Counted from the first letter of the stretch, positions 30,222-39,774 are shown. The stretch is DNA of 46,323 bases from an uncultured Roseburia sp. (GCA_947383215.1 CANDCP010000019.1:1-46323); one strand, 5' to 3'. The notes: generated from the sequence alone by a model not told the origin. Numbers and translations are program-made.

Positions 30222-32078
30222 ATGGTATTAGAAAAAATTGAAAAAGAAAATGATATAAAAAAAGTAGAACCGTGTGATTGGAATTTGCTGGCGCAGGAGA
30301 TTCGTGAATTCCTAATTGAAAAGCTGTCGGTAAGCGGAGGTCATCTGGCTTCCAATCTTGGCGTCATAGAACTGACGATGGCGCTGCATCTGGTGTTTGA
30401 ACTGCCAAAAGATAAGATTATATGGGATGTGGGACATCAATCCTATACGCATAAGCTTCTGACGGGACGAAAGGCGGGATTTGACACGCTGCGCAAATAC
30501 GGCGGAATGAGCGGCTTTCCAAAACGCCATGAGAGCGCTTGCGACAGTTTTGACACCGGGCACAGCTCTACGTCGCTTTCGGCCGGGCTTGGCTATGCGG
30601 CGGCAAGAGAAATTAAGGGGGAGGATTATAAGGTGGTTTCCGTGATCGGCGATGGGGCGCTGACAGGAGGAATGGCCTATGAGGCGCTGAATAATGCGTC
30701 AAAATTAGACAGTAATTTTATTATGGTTTTGAACGACAATAATATGTCGATTTCCGAGAATGTGGGCGGCATATCAAAATATTTGTCGGGACTTAGGACC
30801 GCGGAATCCTATAAAGAGCTGAAAACCGGAATTACGAATTCGTTGAGCAGTATTCCAAAATACGGGGAACGTATTATCGAGCGGATTCGCAGGACCAAGA
30901 GCGGGCTGAAGCAGCTTGTAATACCGGGTATGTATTTTGAAAATATGGGGATTTTGTATCTGGGGCCCGTGGACGGACATGATATCGTGGCGATGACGAA
31001 AGTGCTAAGAGAAGCTGCGAAAGTGGACGGGGCCGTTCTTGTACACGTTCTTACAAATAAGGGCAGAGGATACGCGCCGGCGGAGCGGCATCCGGCGCGC
31101 TTTCACGGCACGGAGCCGTTTTGTATCGATACGGGGCTTCCCGCGAAAAGCAGGGTAAAGGCAAATTATACGGATATTTTTTCGACGGTGATGAGAAAGC
31201 TTGGAGACCGGGATGAGAAGGTGGTAGCGGTTACGGCCGCTATGGCGGACGGAACGGGTTTAAAGCGTTTTCGCAACATGTTTCCGGAGCGTTTTTTTGA
31301 CGTGGGGATTGCGGAGGCACATGCGGTGACGTTTGCCGCCGGACTTGCGGCTGCAGGTTTAAAGCCGATTGTGGCGGTATATTCTTCTTTTCTGCAAAGA
31401 GCGTACGATCAGATTTTGCATGACGTTTGCATTCAGAATCTGCCGGTTGTGTTCGCGATTGACCGCGCGGGAATTGTGGGGAGCGACGGCGAGACGCATC
31501 AGGGAATTTTTGATATTTCTTATTTGTCGGTGATTCCGAATATGACGATAATGGCGCCCAAAAATAAATGGGAGCTCTCCGATATGATTAAATTTGCGGT
31601 GAATTTTGATTCGCCGATTGCAGTTCGCTATCCGAGAGGAGAGGCATACGACGGTTTAAAAGGATTTCGTGAGCCGATTGCGTACGGCAGGAGCGAAATG
31701 ATCTATGAGGAGGAGGAGATTGCGCTCGTCGCCTTAGGAAGCATGGTTAAGACGGCCGAAGTCGTCAGGAATGAATTAAAGTCCAAAGGACACAGGGTAA
31801 GCCTTGTCAACGCCCGTTTTGCCAAGCCTCTTGACGAGGAAATGCTGCGGGAAATTGCGCAGAGGCATTCGCTTGTCGTGACAATGGAAGAAAATGTCAG
31901 CCACGGCGGTTTCGGCGAGATGGTCAGGCTTTTTTATATGAATCAAGGGATATCGGTAAAATGCATTTCCGTTGCAATACCGGACGGGTATGTAAAACAT
32001 GGCAGCCTAGATATTTTATATCATGAGACAGGCATTGACGCAGAGTCCGTGATAGAGAAAATTGGAGCGAATCTATGA
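30222..32078 (+). CDS. dxs: 1-deoxy-D-xylulose-5-phosphate synthase
   Basis: 618 aa, thiamine-diphosphate enzyme that joins pyruvate and glyceraldehyde 3-phosphate at the head of the non-mevalonate isoprenoid pathway. The N-terminal region has GGHLASNLGVIELTMALH, DVGHQSYTHKLLTGR and the GDGALTGG-type cofactor-binding motif. The central transketolase domain has FDVGIAEAHAVTFAAGLAAAG and DRAGIVGSDGETHQGIFD. The C-terminal domain has VVTMEENVSHGGFGE. It is full length. It overlaps tlyA by ATGA (32075-32078), a conserved clostridial arrangement. Placing it next to ispA puts the start and a middle step of isoprenoid synthesis in one operon. Confidence 0.96.
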   Translation: MVLEKIEKENDIKKVEPCDWNLLAQEIREFLIEKLSVSGGHLASNLGVIELTMALHLVFELPKDKIIWDVGHQSYTHKLLTGRKAGFDTLRKYGGMSGFPKRHESACDSFDTGHSSTSLSAGLGYAAAREIKGEDYKVVSVIGDGALTGGMAYEALNNASKLDSNFIMVLNDNNMSISENVGGISKYLSGLRTAESYKELKTGITNSLSSIPKYGERIIERIRRTKSGLKQLVIPGMYFENMGILYLGPVDGHDIVAMTKVLREAAKVDGAVLVHVLTNKGRGYAPAERHPARFHGTEPFCIDTGLPAKSRVKANYTDIFSTVMRKLGDRDEKVVAVTAAMADGTGLKRFRNMFPERFFDVGIAEAHAVTFAAGLAAAGLKPIVAVYSSFLQRAYDQILHDVCIQNLPVVFAIDRAGIVGSDGETHQGIFDISYLSVIPNMTIMAPKNKWELSDMIKFAVNFDSPIAVRYPRGEAYDGLKGFREPIAYGRSEMIYEEEEIALVALGSMVKTAEVVRNELKSKGHRVSLVNARFAKPLDEEMLREIAQRHSLVVTMEENVSHGGFGEMVRLFYMNQGISVKCISVAIPDGYVKHGSLDILYHETGIDAESVIEKIGANL

Positions 32079-32875
32079 AAGAAAGATTAGATGTACTACT
32101 TGTGGAAAAAGGACTTGCCCCTTCCAGAGAGAAAGCAAAGACGATGATTATGGAGGGAAATGTTTTTGTGGAGGGGCAGCGCGAGGATAAGGCGGGCCAG
32201 TCCTTTGACATTAGATCATCAATTGAGGTTCGGGGAAATACGCTGAAATATGTCAGCCGCGGCGGGTTGAAGTTAGAAAAGGCGATGGAGCAATTTGGGA
32301 TTGCGCTTTCGCATACGGTTTGTATGGATATCGGAGCTTCTACGGGCGGATTTACAGACTGTATGTTGCAAAACGGCGCGGATAAGGTTTATTCTGTGGA
32401 TGTGGGATACGGGCAGTTTGCCTGGAAACTGCGCCAGGATCCGCGCGTTGTCTGTATGGAGAAGACGAATATCCGCTATGTGACGCGAAACGATATTGAG
32501 GAGGCGCTGGATTTTGCCTCGGTGGACGTCTCATTTATTTCCTTGACCAAGATTTTGCTTCCGGCGCGCGAGCTTTTAAAGGACGACGGAAAAATGGTTT
32601 GCCTGATTAAGCCGCAGTTTGAGGCCGGTCGGGAAAAAGTAGGGAAAAAAGGTGTGGTCAGAGACCGTCTTGTGCATGAGGAAGTGATCGATAAGGTGAT
32701 TGCGTTTGCGTGTGAGGCGGGGTTTGCGGTCCTTGATCTCACATATTCGCCGATAAAGGGGCCGGAGGGCAACATAGAGTACCTTGCGTATATCCAGAAG
32801 GGCAGTGAGGGGATAGTGAAGGAGGCCGTTGATGTGAAGGCAGTCGTGGAAGCTGCCCATACGTCATTATCATAA
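32075..32875 (+). CDS. tlyA: TlyA-family rRNA (cytidine-2'-O)-methyltransferase
   Basis: 266 aa. An N-terminal S4 RNA-binding domain (about 1-60: RLDVLLVEKGLAPSREKAKTMIMEGNVFV) precedes an FtsJ-like methyltransferase domain with the SAM motif MDIGASTGGFTDCMLQNGA, then VDVSFISLTKILLP and LIKPQFEAGREKVGKKGVVRD. TlyA proteins 2'-O-methylate cytidines of 16S and/or 23S rRNA; some are also called hemolysin. It starts on the dxs stop (ATGA) and ends 1 base before nadK. Confidence 0.94.
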   Translation: MKERLDVLLVEKGLAPSREKAKTMIMEGNVFVEGQREDKAGQSFDIRSSIEVRGNTLKYVSRGGLKLEKAMEQFGIALSHTVCMDIGASTGGFTDCMLQNGADKVYSVDVGYGQFAWKLRQDPRVVCMEKTNIRYVTRNDIEEALDFASVDVSFISLTKILLPARELLKDDGKMVCLIKPQFEAGREKVGKKGVVRDRLVHEEVIDKVIAFACEAGFAVLDLTYSPIKGPEGNIEYLAYIQKGSEGIVKEAVDVKAVVEAAHTSLS

Positions 32876-32876
32876 A

Positions 32877-33734
32877 ATGAAGCATTTTTTTATAGTCACA
32901 AACGCATTAAAAGATGAAGGAATGCGTTTGACGAAAAATATAATTTCATACATAGAGCGTAAAGGCGGAACCGCGTCGTATACAGTGAGCGTGGACAGTC
33001 GTGGCAGCTATACGGTGCAGCGCGCCAAAATACCGGAGGAAACGGAGTGTATCATTGTTGTTGGCGGGGACGGGACCTTTATCCGCGCGGCGCGCGACAT
33101 TGTCGCGTTTGGGATGCCGTTAGTCGGCGTGAATCTGGGAAAGCTCGGCTATCTGTGCGAATTGGAGGAGAGTACGATTGAGAATGCGATAGACGAGCTG
33201 TTTGCGGATCATTATTTGTTGGAAGAGCGTATGATGCTCGCGGGTTATGCTTTGAAGCGAAGGGAACGGACAGAAGAGATTACGGCGATGAACGACATTG
33301 TGATTCACAGAAGCGGGGCGCTTCAGATTGTGAACCTCAATGTGTATGTGAACGGAGAATATCTGTATTCATTTCGGGCGGATGGAATCATTTTGGCGAC
33401 GCCAACCGGTTCTACGGGTTATAGCATGTCCGCGGGAGGTCCGATTGTCGATCCGAAAGCGAAAATGCTTTTGATGACGCCGATCAATTCCCATACGCTC
33501 AATTCCAGAAGTATTGTAATCAGTCCGCAGGATGAAGTAGAGGTTGAAATCGGCTGCCGTAGAAGCGAAAAAGACGAGCAGGTGGAAGTTAGTTTCGACG
33601 GAGACAATAATATTCGGCTCGAGGTCGGGGATTGCATTGTGGTGCACAAAGCGCAGGTGTCGGCGCGGGTTTTAAAAATCAGTAAGAAAAGTTTTCTGGA
33701 AATACTGCGCAAAAAAATGCAGGTTTATACCTGA
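32877..33734 (+). CDS. nadK: NAD kinase
   Basis: 285 aa, phosphorylates NAD to NADP. The conserved GGDGTFIRAAR motif is at about residues 62-72, with NLGKLGYL, the MNDIVIHR region and the ATPTGSTGYSMSAGGPIVDP glycine-rich segment. It begins directly after tlyA in the order dxs-tlyA-nadK-argR-recN. The N-terminus FFIVTNALKDEG is typical of clostridial forms. The start ATG sits within 2 bases of the tlyA stop, so translation is probably coupled. Confidence 0.95.
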   Translation: MKHFFIVTNALKDEGMRLTKNIISYIERKGGTASYTVSVDSRGSYTVQRAKIPEETECIIVVGGDGTFIRAARDIVAFGMPLVGVNLGKLGYLCELEESTIENAIDELFADHYLLEERMMLAGYALKRRERTEEITAMNDIVIHRSGALQIVNLNVYVNGEYLYSFRADGIILATPTGSTGYSMSAGGPIVDPKAKMLLMTPINSHTLNSRSIVISPQDEVEVEIGCRRSEKDEQVEVSFDGDNNIRLEVGDCIVVHKAQVSARVLKISKKSFLEILRKKMQVYT

Positions 33735-33767
33735 TGCCGTGAAACCGAACTGAGAAGGAGGGAAAGA

Positions 33768-34220
33768 ATGAAGGCAGGCAGGCAGGCGAAAATCCTGGAA
33801 TTGATACAAAAGTATGAAATCGGCACGCAGGATGAACTCTCGGAGCATTTAGAGCGGGAAGGCTATCCTGTGACGCAGGCGACCGTGTCGAGGGACATAC
33901 GGGAATTGAAGCTTACGAAGGTGGCGGTTTTGGACGGTGGGCAAAAATACGCGGTGCTGTCGGAGAGCGGCCGGGAAATGACGGAAAAGTTTACCCGCGT
34001 TTTTCAGGACGGATTTGTGTCTATGGATATGGCGCAGAATATTTTGGTGATAAAGACGGTTTCCGGTATGGCGATGGCGGTAGCTGCAGCGCTTGACGCG
34101 ATGAACTGTCATGAGATTGTGGGAAGTATCGCGGGCGACGACACGATTATGTGCGCGGTTCGCACGGTGGAGGAAACCGCCGCTTTGATGAGAAGACTTC
34201 GAAGAATTGTGGGAGAGTAG
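33768..34220 (+). CDS. argR: Arginine repressor ArgR/AhrC
   Basis: 150 aa, arginine-responsive regulator. The N-terminal winged helix (about 1-70: RQAKILELIQKYEIGTQDELSEHLEREGYPVTQATVSRDIRELKL) binds ARG boxes. The C-terminal core (about 80-150) forms the hexamer and binds arginine, with GSIAGDDTIMCAVRT as the ligand motif. It follows a strong GAAGGAGGG site. Its location before recN is conserved in Firmicutes and does not by itself imply regulation of recN. Confidence 0.96.
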   Translation: MKAGRQAKILELIQKYEIGTQDELSEHLEREGYPVTQATVSRDIRELKLTKVAVLDGGQKYAVLSESGREMTEKFTRVFQDGFVSMDMAQNILVIKTVSGMAMAVAAALDAMNCHEIVGSIAGDDTIMCAVRTVEETAALMRRLRRIVGE

Positions 34221-34231
34221 AAGGAGAGAAT

Positions 34232-35911
34232 ATGTTACGGAATCTACATGTAAAAAATCTTGCTTTGATTGACGAGGCGGAAGTAGATTTTACGTCGGGA
34301 TTAAATATTCTGACAGGGGAGACAGGAGCCGGCAAATCGATTGTCATCGGTTCCATCAATTTGGCTTTGGGAGAAAAAATATCAAAGGAGATGCTGCGCG
34401 GCGGGGACGAGCCGTCGCTTGTAGAGCTGATTTTTGACGTGCCGAGCGCGCAGACAAGAAAACAGCTGGAACAGATGGGAATAACGACAGAGGAGGATTG
34501 TCTGATCATGAGCCGCAGAATAGCGGGCGGCAGAAGCGTGGCGCGCATAAACGCAGAGAGCGTTCCGGTGTCGAAAATGCGGGAGGTAGCTTCGCTTTTG
34601 ATAGATATTCACGGACAGCATGAGCACCAGTCGCTTTTGAAAAAGAAAAAACATCTGGAGATTCTTGACGATTACGCGAAAGAAGAGCTGGATGGGCCGA
34701 AGGAAAAGCTAAGGGAGGCGTTTGTCCGTTACCAGTCTGTAAAGAAGGAGCTTTCAGAGCTCTCGGAAGACGAAGCGTCCCGCAGAAGAGAGCTTTCACT
34801 ATTGGAATACGAAGTAGATGAGATTGAGGCTGCAGCGCTATGTCCGGGCGAGGACGCGCGGCTTGAGGCCGATTTTACGAGGATGTCCAATGGAAGGAAG
34901 ATTATGGAAGCGCTTGGCGCGGCGCAGGAAATGACCTCTTCGATGACAGACGGGGCAAGCGAGCGCATCGGGCGCGCCTTGCGGGAACTGAGCGGTGTGG
35001 AAGCGTTTGACGACGCGCTGCGCGGGTTGACCGGTCAGCTGTCTGAGGTCGACAATCTTTTGAATGATTTTAACAGAGAGCTGGCAGACTATATGGAGGA
35101 TGCGGAGTTTGACGGGGAGACGTTTGCGAAGACACAGGACCGCCTCAATGAGCTCAATCGTCTGAAGGCAAAATACGGGGATTCCATCGAGCAAATTTTA
35201 GAAGAATGCGCCCAAAAGAGGCAGGAGATCCAAAAACTTCAGAATTTTGACGAATATCATGCAAAATTAACGAGAGATCTGGAGGCTGCGCGTCAGAAAG
35301 TACGCAAACTATCGGAAAAGGTGTCGGCTATCCGCAAACAATCTGCCGGAAAACTGACCGGACAGGTGCAAAATGCGTTAGTTGATTTAAATTTTCTTGA
35401 CGTACAGTTTTCTATGGAATTTTTGCAGCTTTCCGATTATACCGCCAACGGATTTGATGAAGCCGAGTTTATGATCTCCACGAATCCCGGAGAACCGTTA
35501 AAATCGCTTGGGAAAGTAGCGTCCGGCGGAGAGTTATCGCGCATTATGCTTGCGATAAAGACAGTGCTGGCGGAAAACGATAAGATCGGCACGCTGATTT
35601 TTGATGAGATTGACGCCGGAATCAGCGGAAGGACGGCGCAGGCGGTCTCTGAGAAGATGGATGTGATCGGAAAAAGCCATCAGATTATCTGTATCACGCA
35701 TCTTCCGCAGATTGCGGCGATGGCGGACAGTCATTATCTGATAGAAAAGGCCGTTGTGGGGCAGAATACCATTTCAAAAATTCGCAGGCTGAAAGAGGAA
35801 GAAGAGATTGCAGAGCTCGCGAGAATGCTTGGAGGCGTAAAAATTACCGACACCGTCTACGAGAGCGCGAGAGAAATGAAAATTTTGGCGCAAAATTCCA
35901 AAAATTCATAG
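34232..35911 (+). CDS. recN: DNA repair protein RecN
   Basis: 559 aa SMC-like ATPase acting early in double-strand break repair. ATG 34232 is chosen because AAGGAGAG lies just upstream and the protein then starts MLRNLHVKNLALIDEAEVDF, the family start; the longer frame from 34151 would overlap argR. Walker A GETGAGKS is at 29-36. A central coiled-coil region (about 150-370) is rich in Glu, Lys and Leu. The ABC signature lies in VASGGELSRIMLAIK and Walker B in LIFDEIDAGISG. It is the last gene of the operon, followed by a terminator. Confidence 0.96.
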   Translation: MLRNLHVKNLALIDEAEVDFTSGLNILTGETGAGKSIVIGSINLALGEKISKEMLRGGDEPSLVELIFDVPSAQTRKQLEQMGITTEEDCLIMSRRIAGGRSVARINAESVPVSKMREVASLLIDIHGQHEHQSLLKKKKHLEILDDYAKEELDGPKEKLREAFVRYQSVKKELSELSEDEASRRRELSLLEYEVDEIEAAALCPGEDARLEADFTRMSNGRKIMEALGAAQEMTSSMTDGASERIGRALRELSGVEAFDDALRGLTGQLSEVDNLLNDFNRELADYMEDAEFDGETFAKTQDRLNELNRLKAKYGDSIEQILEECAQKRQEIQKLQNFDEYHAKLTRDLEAARQKVRKLSEKVSAIRKQSAGKLTGQVQNALVDLNFLDVQFSMEFLQLSDYTANGFDEAEFMISTNPGEPLKSLGKVASGGELSRIMLAIKTVLAENDKIGTLIFDEIDAGISGRTAQAVSEKMDVIGKSHQIICITHLPQIAAMADSHYLIEKAVVGQNTISKIRRLKEEEEIAELARMLGGVKITDTVYESAREMKILAQNSKNS

Positions 35912-35938
35912 ATTGAAAAACGAAGATTGTTACATACT

Positions 35939-35968
35939 AAAAAGAGATACGCGCAGTATCTCTTTTTT
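35939..35968 (+). terminator. Terminator after recN
   Basis: AAAAAGAGATAC (35939-35950) pairs perfectly with GTATCTCTTTTT (35956-35967) around a 5-base loop. The run of T's ends the nusB-recN operon. Confidence 0.92.
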
Positions 35969-36018
35969 CTGTCATAAGAGAGACGTTGATGCTGTGAATT
36001 GTAAGGAAGGGGAACGTC

Positions 36019-37287
36019 ATGAAGGGAAAGAAAAGAACAAAGTTATTCCGTCTGTTTCAGAGAAAGGCGGTGAAAATCTGGGGAATCGAGCTTGCAGCCG
36101 TGATCGCCTTTGCCTATGCTACGCTGCTGAACGCGATTCCGGATAACATATATGTACATGAAACGACAAAGGATTTTCATCTGCCGCTGCCGGTTGTATT
36201 TACGGAAGTTAAAAAGGAGACGAAGGCGGCGGCCGGAAATATCAGTTCGTACAGAGACGGGGATATCCGGGATGTCGATGTTACACAGCAGAATTTGACG
36301 TATCACGGTAAGCTGTTCGGGCTTATTCCTGTGAAAGAGGTTACGGCGCAGGTAAGGGAGCCTGTTTTTGTCGTTCCGGGGGGAACGCCGGTGGGGATTT
36401 ACGTGAAAACGGACGGCGTCTTGGTGATCGGAACGGGGAAAATCACCGGAAAAAGCGGAGAGGTAGAATCGCCGGCAGAAAATCTGGTAAAGAGCGGCGA
36501 TTATATTCAGCAGGTGAACGGGGAGACAATCGAGACGAAAGAGCAGCTGATAGACATTATCGGCAATTGCGGGGGACGCAAAGTAATATTAAAGATTTTG
36601 CGGGAAGGATCGCTGATTGAGGTTGCGGTTCATCCGGTTGAGAGCGATCAGGGTACTTATAAGATCGGGTTATGGGTGAGAGACGATCTGGCGGGGATCG
36701 GAACGCTGACTTATGTAACGGAAAATCAGGAGTACGGCGCGCTCGGCCACGGAGTCAGCGACGCGGACACCGGCGTGATGCTGAATCTGAAGGACGGCGT
36801 GCTCTATGAGAGCAGTATTATCGGGATCGTAAAAGGGGAGAGCGGGACTCCGGGCGAATTGACGGGGGTAATTAATTATACGAGAGAGGGGCGTCTTGGA
36901 GACATCGAAAAAAATACGCAGGCCGGGATCTATGGGATTATGGAAGAAATGCCCGAGGGGCGAAAAGCAGAATATCCGATCGGTTTTAAGCAGGAAATCA
37001 GACAGGGGGAGGCCGAAATTATTACGTCGGTAGATAACCAGACGGATACGTATGCGATCAATATAACAGAGGTCGACTATCATGAAGATGAAGAATATAA
37101 AGAGATTATGTTTGAGGTTACGGACGAGAGGCTTTTAGAAAAGACGGGCGGCATCGTGCAGGGGATGAGCGGTTCCCCGATTATTCAAAACGGTAAAATT
37201 GTCGGGGCGGTGACGCATGTCTTTATCCAAAATTCCAAAAAAGGTTATGGAATCTTCATAGAGGATATGCTGAAAAACAATTCGTAG
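36019..37287 (+). CDS. spoIVB: SpoIVB peptidase (sporulation signalling protease)
   Basis: 422 aa serine peptidase of family S55, made in the forespore and acting in the intermembrane space to trigger pro-sigma-K processing. The N-terminus has a basic stretch and one membrane segment (about 19-36: WGIELAAVIAFAYATLLN), consistent with an uncleaved anchor. A PDZ domain (about 110-200: VGIYVKTDGVLVIGTG...SGDYIQQVNGETIETKEQL) precedes the peptidase. The catalytic candidates are His244 in ALGHGVSD and Ser386 in GMSGSPII. The ribosome binding site is AAGGAAGGGG. Its position between recN and spo0A is the conserved arrangement. Forespore sigma-factor promoter motifs could not be assigned with confidence. 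Confidence 0.95.
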   Translation: MKGKKRTKLFRLFQRKAVKIWGIELAAVIAFAYATLLNAIPDNIYVHETTKDFHLPLPVVFTEVKKETKAAAGNISSYRDGDIRDVDVTQQNLTYHGKLFGLIPVKEVTAQVREPVFVVPGGTPVGIYVKTDGVLVIGTGKITGKSGEVESPAENLVKSGDYIQQVNGETIETKEQLIDIIGNCGGRKVILKILREGSLIEVAVHPVESDQGTYKIGLWVRDDLAGIGTLTYVTENQEYGALGHGVSDADTGVMLNLKDGVLYESSIIGIVKGESGTPGELTGVINYTREGRLGDIEKNTQAGIYGIMEEMPEGRKAEYPIGFKQEIRQGEAEIITSVDNQTDTYAINITEVDYHEDEEYKEIMFEVTDERLLEKTGGIVQGMSGSPIIQNGKIVGAVTHVFIQNSKKGYGIFIEDMLKNNS

Positions 37288-37299
37288 TTACTGACAGGA

Positions 37300-37306
37300 T
37301 TCGACA
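37300..37306 (-). promoter_or_regulatory. Perfect 0A box upstream of spo0A
   Basis: TTCGACA on the plus strand is the complement of the Spo0A-binding consensus TGTCGAA. It lies about 50 bases upstream of the spo0A -10 and just after the spoIVB stop, a position suited to autoregulation. Confidence 0.6.
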
Positions 37307-37353
37307 AATTCCTATCTCGCTATACCAGTATTATACAAATTGTGCCGTTGCTG

Positions 37354-37362
37354 TGATATAAT
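37354..37362 (+). promoter_or_regulatory. Extended -10 promoter of spo0A
   Basis: TGATATAAT (TG, one base, then TATAAT at 37357-37362). No good -35 hexamer is seen at the usual distance, in keeping with an extended -10 or an activator-dependent promoter. A sigma-H promoter could not be identified. Confidence 0.5.
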
Positions 37363-37421
37363 GTAGAAGCGCACGGAAAGCGCGCAATAACGGACGTTGA
37401 ATAAGGCTAGGAGGTTTGGAC

Positions 37422-38222
37422 ATGGAGAAGTTGAATGTTGCGATTGCAGATGATAATGAGAGGATGGTACGGATTTTAGGAGAAATCGTCAAAAGCGACG
37501 AAGAATTACAAGTTGTTGGAACCGCGAAAGATGGGGAAGAAGCGTACGAATTGATTAAACAGAAGGAGCCGGACGTTGTTTTGTTGGATATTGTCATGCC
37601 AAAGCTGGACGGTCTTGGCGTTATGAGCCGTGTAAACGGCGATAAGGCGATAAAAAAACATCCGGCGTTTATCATGATCAGTGCAATCGGACAGGAGAAA
37701 ATAACGGAGGATGCCTTTAATCTCGGCGCAGAATATTTTATTATGAAACCGTTTGACAACCAGATGGTCCTAAGCCGGATCAAGCGTGTCAAGGAACAGA
37801 ACGAAAGAAAAAAGAGCGATGTGCGCAAGGTAAACGCCTATGAAAAGACGAAAGATTTTTCGGAACGGAATTTGGAGAGCGACGTGACGAATATCATACA
37901 TGAAATCGGCGTGCCGGCCCATATAAAGGGGTATCAGTATTTGCGGGAGGCGATTATAATGTCGGTAAACGATATAGAGATGCTTAACTCCATCACAAAA
38001 ATTCTCTATCCGACGATCGCAAAGAATTTTCAGACGACGCCAAGCCGTGTGGAGCGCGCGATCAGACATGCGATTGAGGTGGCCTGGAGCCGGGGCAAAA
38101 TGGATACGATCGACGAGCTTTTCGGGTATACGATCAATAACGGGAAGGGCAAGCCGACGAACTCTGAGTTTATAGCGCTGATTGCAGATAAGATACGGCT
38201 GGAGTATAAGATGAATCAGTAA
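37422..38222 (+). CDS. spo0A: Sporulation master regulator Spo0A
   Basis: 266 aa. ATG 37422 lies 7 bases after AGGAGG (37409-37414), so the TTG at 37416 is not the start. The receiver domain (about 1-125) has the acidic pocket Asp10/Asp11, phospho-acceptor Asp56 in [10 protein letters not shown] and Lys in the FIMKPFD segment. The C-terminal Spo0A DNA-binding domain is complete, including [19 protein letters not shown] and [21 protein letters not shown]. Spo0A-P controls entry into sporulation. With spoIVB upstream this is strong evidence that the organism belongs to a spore-forming lineage. Confidence 0.97.
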   Translation: MEKLNVAIADDNERMVRILGEIVKSDEELQVVGTAKDGEEAYELIKQKEPDVVLLDIVMPKLDGLGVMSRVNGDKAIKKHPAFIMISAIGQEKITEDAFNLGAEYFIMKPFDNQMVLSRIKRVKEQNERKKSDVRKVNAYEKTKDFSERNLESDVTNIIHEIGVPAHIKGYQYLREAIIMSVNDIEMLNSITKILYPTIAKNFQTTPSRVERAIRHAIEVAWSRGKMDTIDELFGYTINNGKGKPTNSEFIALIADKIRLEYKMNQ

Positions 38223-38229
38223 AAACCGC

Positions 38230-38257
38230 TTGCTAATTCATGGGATTGTTGTATAAT
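38230..38257 (+). promoter_or_regulatory. Promoter of glgA
   Basis: TTGCTA (38230-38235), a 16-base spacer and TATAAT (38252-38257). The predicted start near 38264 leaves no room for an upstream ATG at 38266 with a ribosome binding site, which supports the start at 38299. Confidence 0.5.
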
Positions 38258-38298
38258 CAAGATAGATGACCAGAAAGCTCATTTGTTGGGGGTATACA

Positions 38299-39774
38299 AT
38301 GAAAAAAGTATTATTTGTAACATCGGAGGCAGTTCCGTTTGTGAAGACCGGAGGGCTGGCTGATATCGCCGGGGCGCTGCCGAAGTATTTTGACAGGGAA
38401 AAATTTGATGTGCGCATTATCTTGCCGAGATATCTTTGTATATCGGAGAAGATGCGGGAACAGATGAAATTTGAGTCTCATTTTTACTTGGATTTGGGGT
38501 GGAGAAAGCAGTACGTCGGTATATTGTCTGCGGTGTATGACGGGATTACATATTATTTTATCGACAATGAATTTTATTTTGCGGGGATGAGCCCGTATAA
38601 TAATATTTATGAGGATGTCGAAAAGTTCGCGTTCTTTTCGAAGGCGGTGATAGAAGCGCTGCCGTATGTCGATTTCAGGCCGGATATCGTACATTGCCAT
38701 GACTGGCAGACGGGTCTTGTTCCGGTTTATTTGAATACCCTGTATAAGGATAAAGCTTTTTACCAGAATATGTACACCGTATATACGATCCACAATATGA
38801 AATTTCAGGGCCGCTGGAAGTTAAAGGCCGTGCGCGATATTACAGGGCTTCCGGAAAATCTGTTTACGCCAAAGGCGTTGGAGGCATACGGAGAGTCGAA
38901 CTATTTAAAAGGCGGCGTTTTGTATTCCGACGCGGTTACGACGGTGAGTGAGACTTATGCGTACGAGATTACGACGGAAGGCGGAGGAGAGGGCTTAGAC
39001 GGCGTTATGCGCCGGTGCAGGGACAAGCTTTTCGGAATTGTAAACGGCATTGATTACGATGAGTATAATCCAGAGACAGACAAGCTGATCCCATATCAAT
39101 ATGACAGTTCGAATTTCATTGAGGGCAAGCGAAAAAATAAACAGGCATTGCAGCGCGAACTTGGCCTCTGCGAGGATGAAGGCTGCATGCTGATTGGAAT
39201 TGTGTCCCGCATGACGGAGCAGAAGGGGTTTGCCCTGGTGGAATATATGATGGATTCGCTGCTCTCAGACGGGAGAATGCAGTTCGTAGTGCTTGGAACG
39301 GGCGAGGAGCGCTATGAGAGTATGTTTCGATATTTTGCAGGAAAATATCCGAAAGTTCTCTGCGCGAACAATTGCTACTCGGATGACCTCGCGCATAAGA
39401 TTTACGCCTCCAGCGACGCGTTTTTAATGCCTTCACAGTTCGAGCCGTGCGGGTTGAGCCAGCTTATCAGCTTTCGTTACGGAACCGTTCCGATTGTGCG
39501 TGAGACGGGCGGGTTAAAAGATACCGTGCTTGCGTATAACGAGTATGAGCACAGCGGGACAGGATTTAGCTTCGCCAATTATAATGCGCACGAGATGCGC
39601 GATACCGTCTTATATGCGCTAAACGTATTTCGGAATCATAAGGACGAGTGGAACAATATCATTGTCAGAGGCATGAGGGAAGATTATTCGATGTACGCCT
39701 CGGCTGATAAGTACGCAGAGCTTTATGACAGATTGTATCAGCAGAATTTTGACCGGATTACGACGGTATTTTAA
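38299..39774 (+). CDS. glgA: Glycogen synthase (ADP-glucose type)
   Basis: 491 aa, GT5 glycosyltransferase that extends alpha-1,4-glucan from ADP-glucose. ATG 38299 is chosen because the protein then starts MKKVLFVTSEAVPFVKTGGLADIAG, the family start with the KTGGL nucleotide-binding motif (Lys16). A weak GGGGG site precedes it. Further motifs are IVHCHDWQTGLVPVYL, YTIHNMKFQG, VNGIDYDEYNPETD, GIVSRMTEQKG and the C-terminal MPSQFEPCGLSQLISFRYGTVPIVRETGGLKDTV. No other glycogen genes are nearby, so it stands alone. Its 3' end overlaps the convergent gene by 17 bases. Confidence 0.96.
   Translation: MKKVLFVTSEAVPFVKTGGLADIAGALPKYFDREKFDVRIILPRYLCISEKMREQMKFESHFYLDLGWRKQYVGILSAVYDGITYYFIDNEFYFAGMSPYNNIYEDVEKFAFFSKAVIEALPYVDFRPDIVHCHDWQTGLVPVYLNTLYKDKAFYQNMYTVYTIHNMKFQGRWKLKAVRDITGLPENLFTPKALEAYGESNYLKGGVLYSDAVTTVSETYAYEITTEGGGEGLDGVMRRCRDKLFGIVNGIDYDEYNPETDKLIPYQYDSSNFIEGKRKNKQALQRELGLCEDEGCMLIGIVSRMTEQKGFALVEYMMDSLLSDGRMQFVVLGTGEERYESMFRYFAGKYPKVLCANNCYSDDLAHKIYASSDAFLMPSQFEPCGLSQLISFRYGTVPIVRETGGLKDTVLAYNEYEHSGTGFSFANYNAHEMRDTVLYALNVFRNHKDEWNNIIVRGMREDYSMYASADKYAELYDRLYQQNFDRITTVF

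Noticed and set aside
35913-36146. Plus-strand open frame spanning the recN terminator and the start of spoIVB
   Set aside because: It reads through the terminator hairpin and overlaps spoIVB in another frame; no homology.
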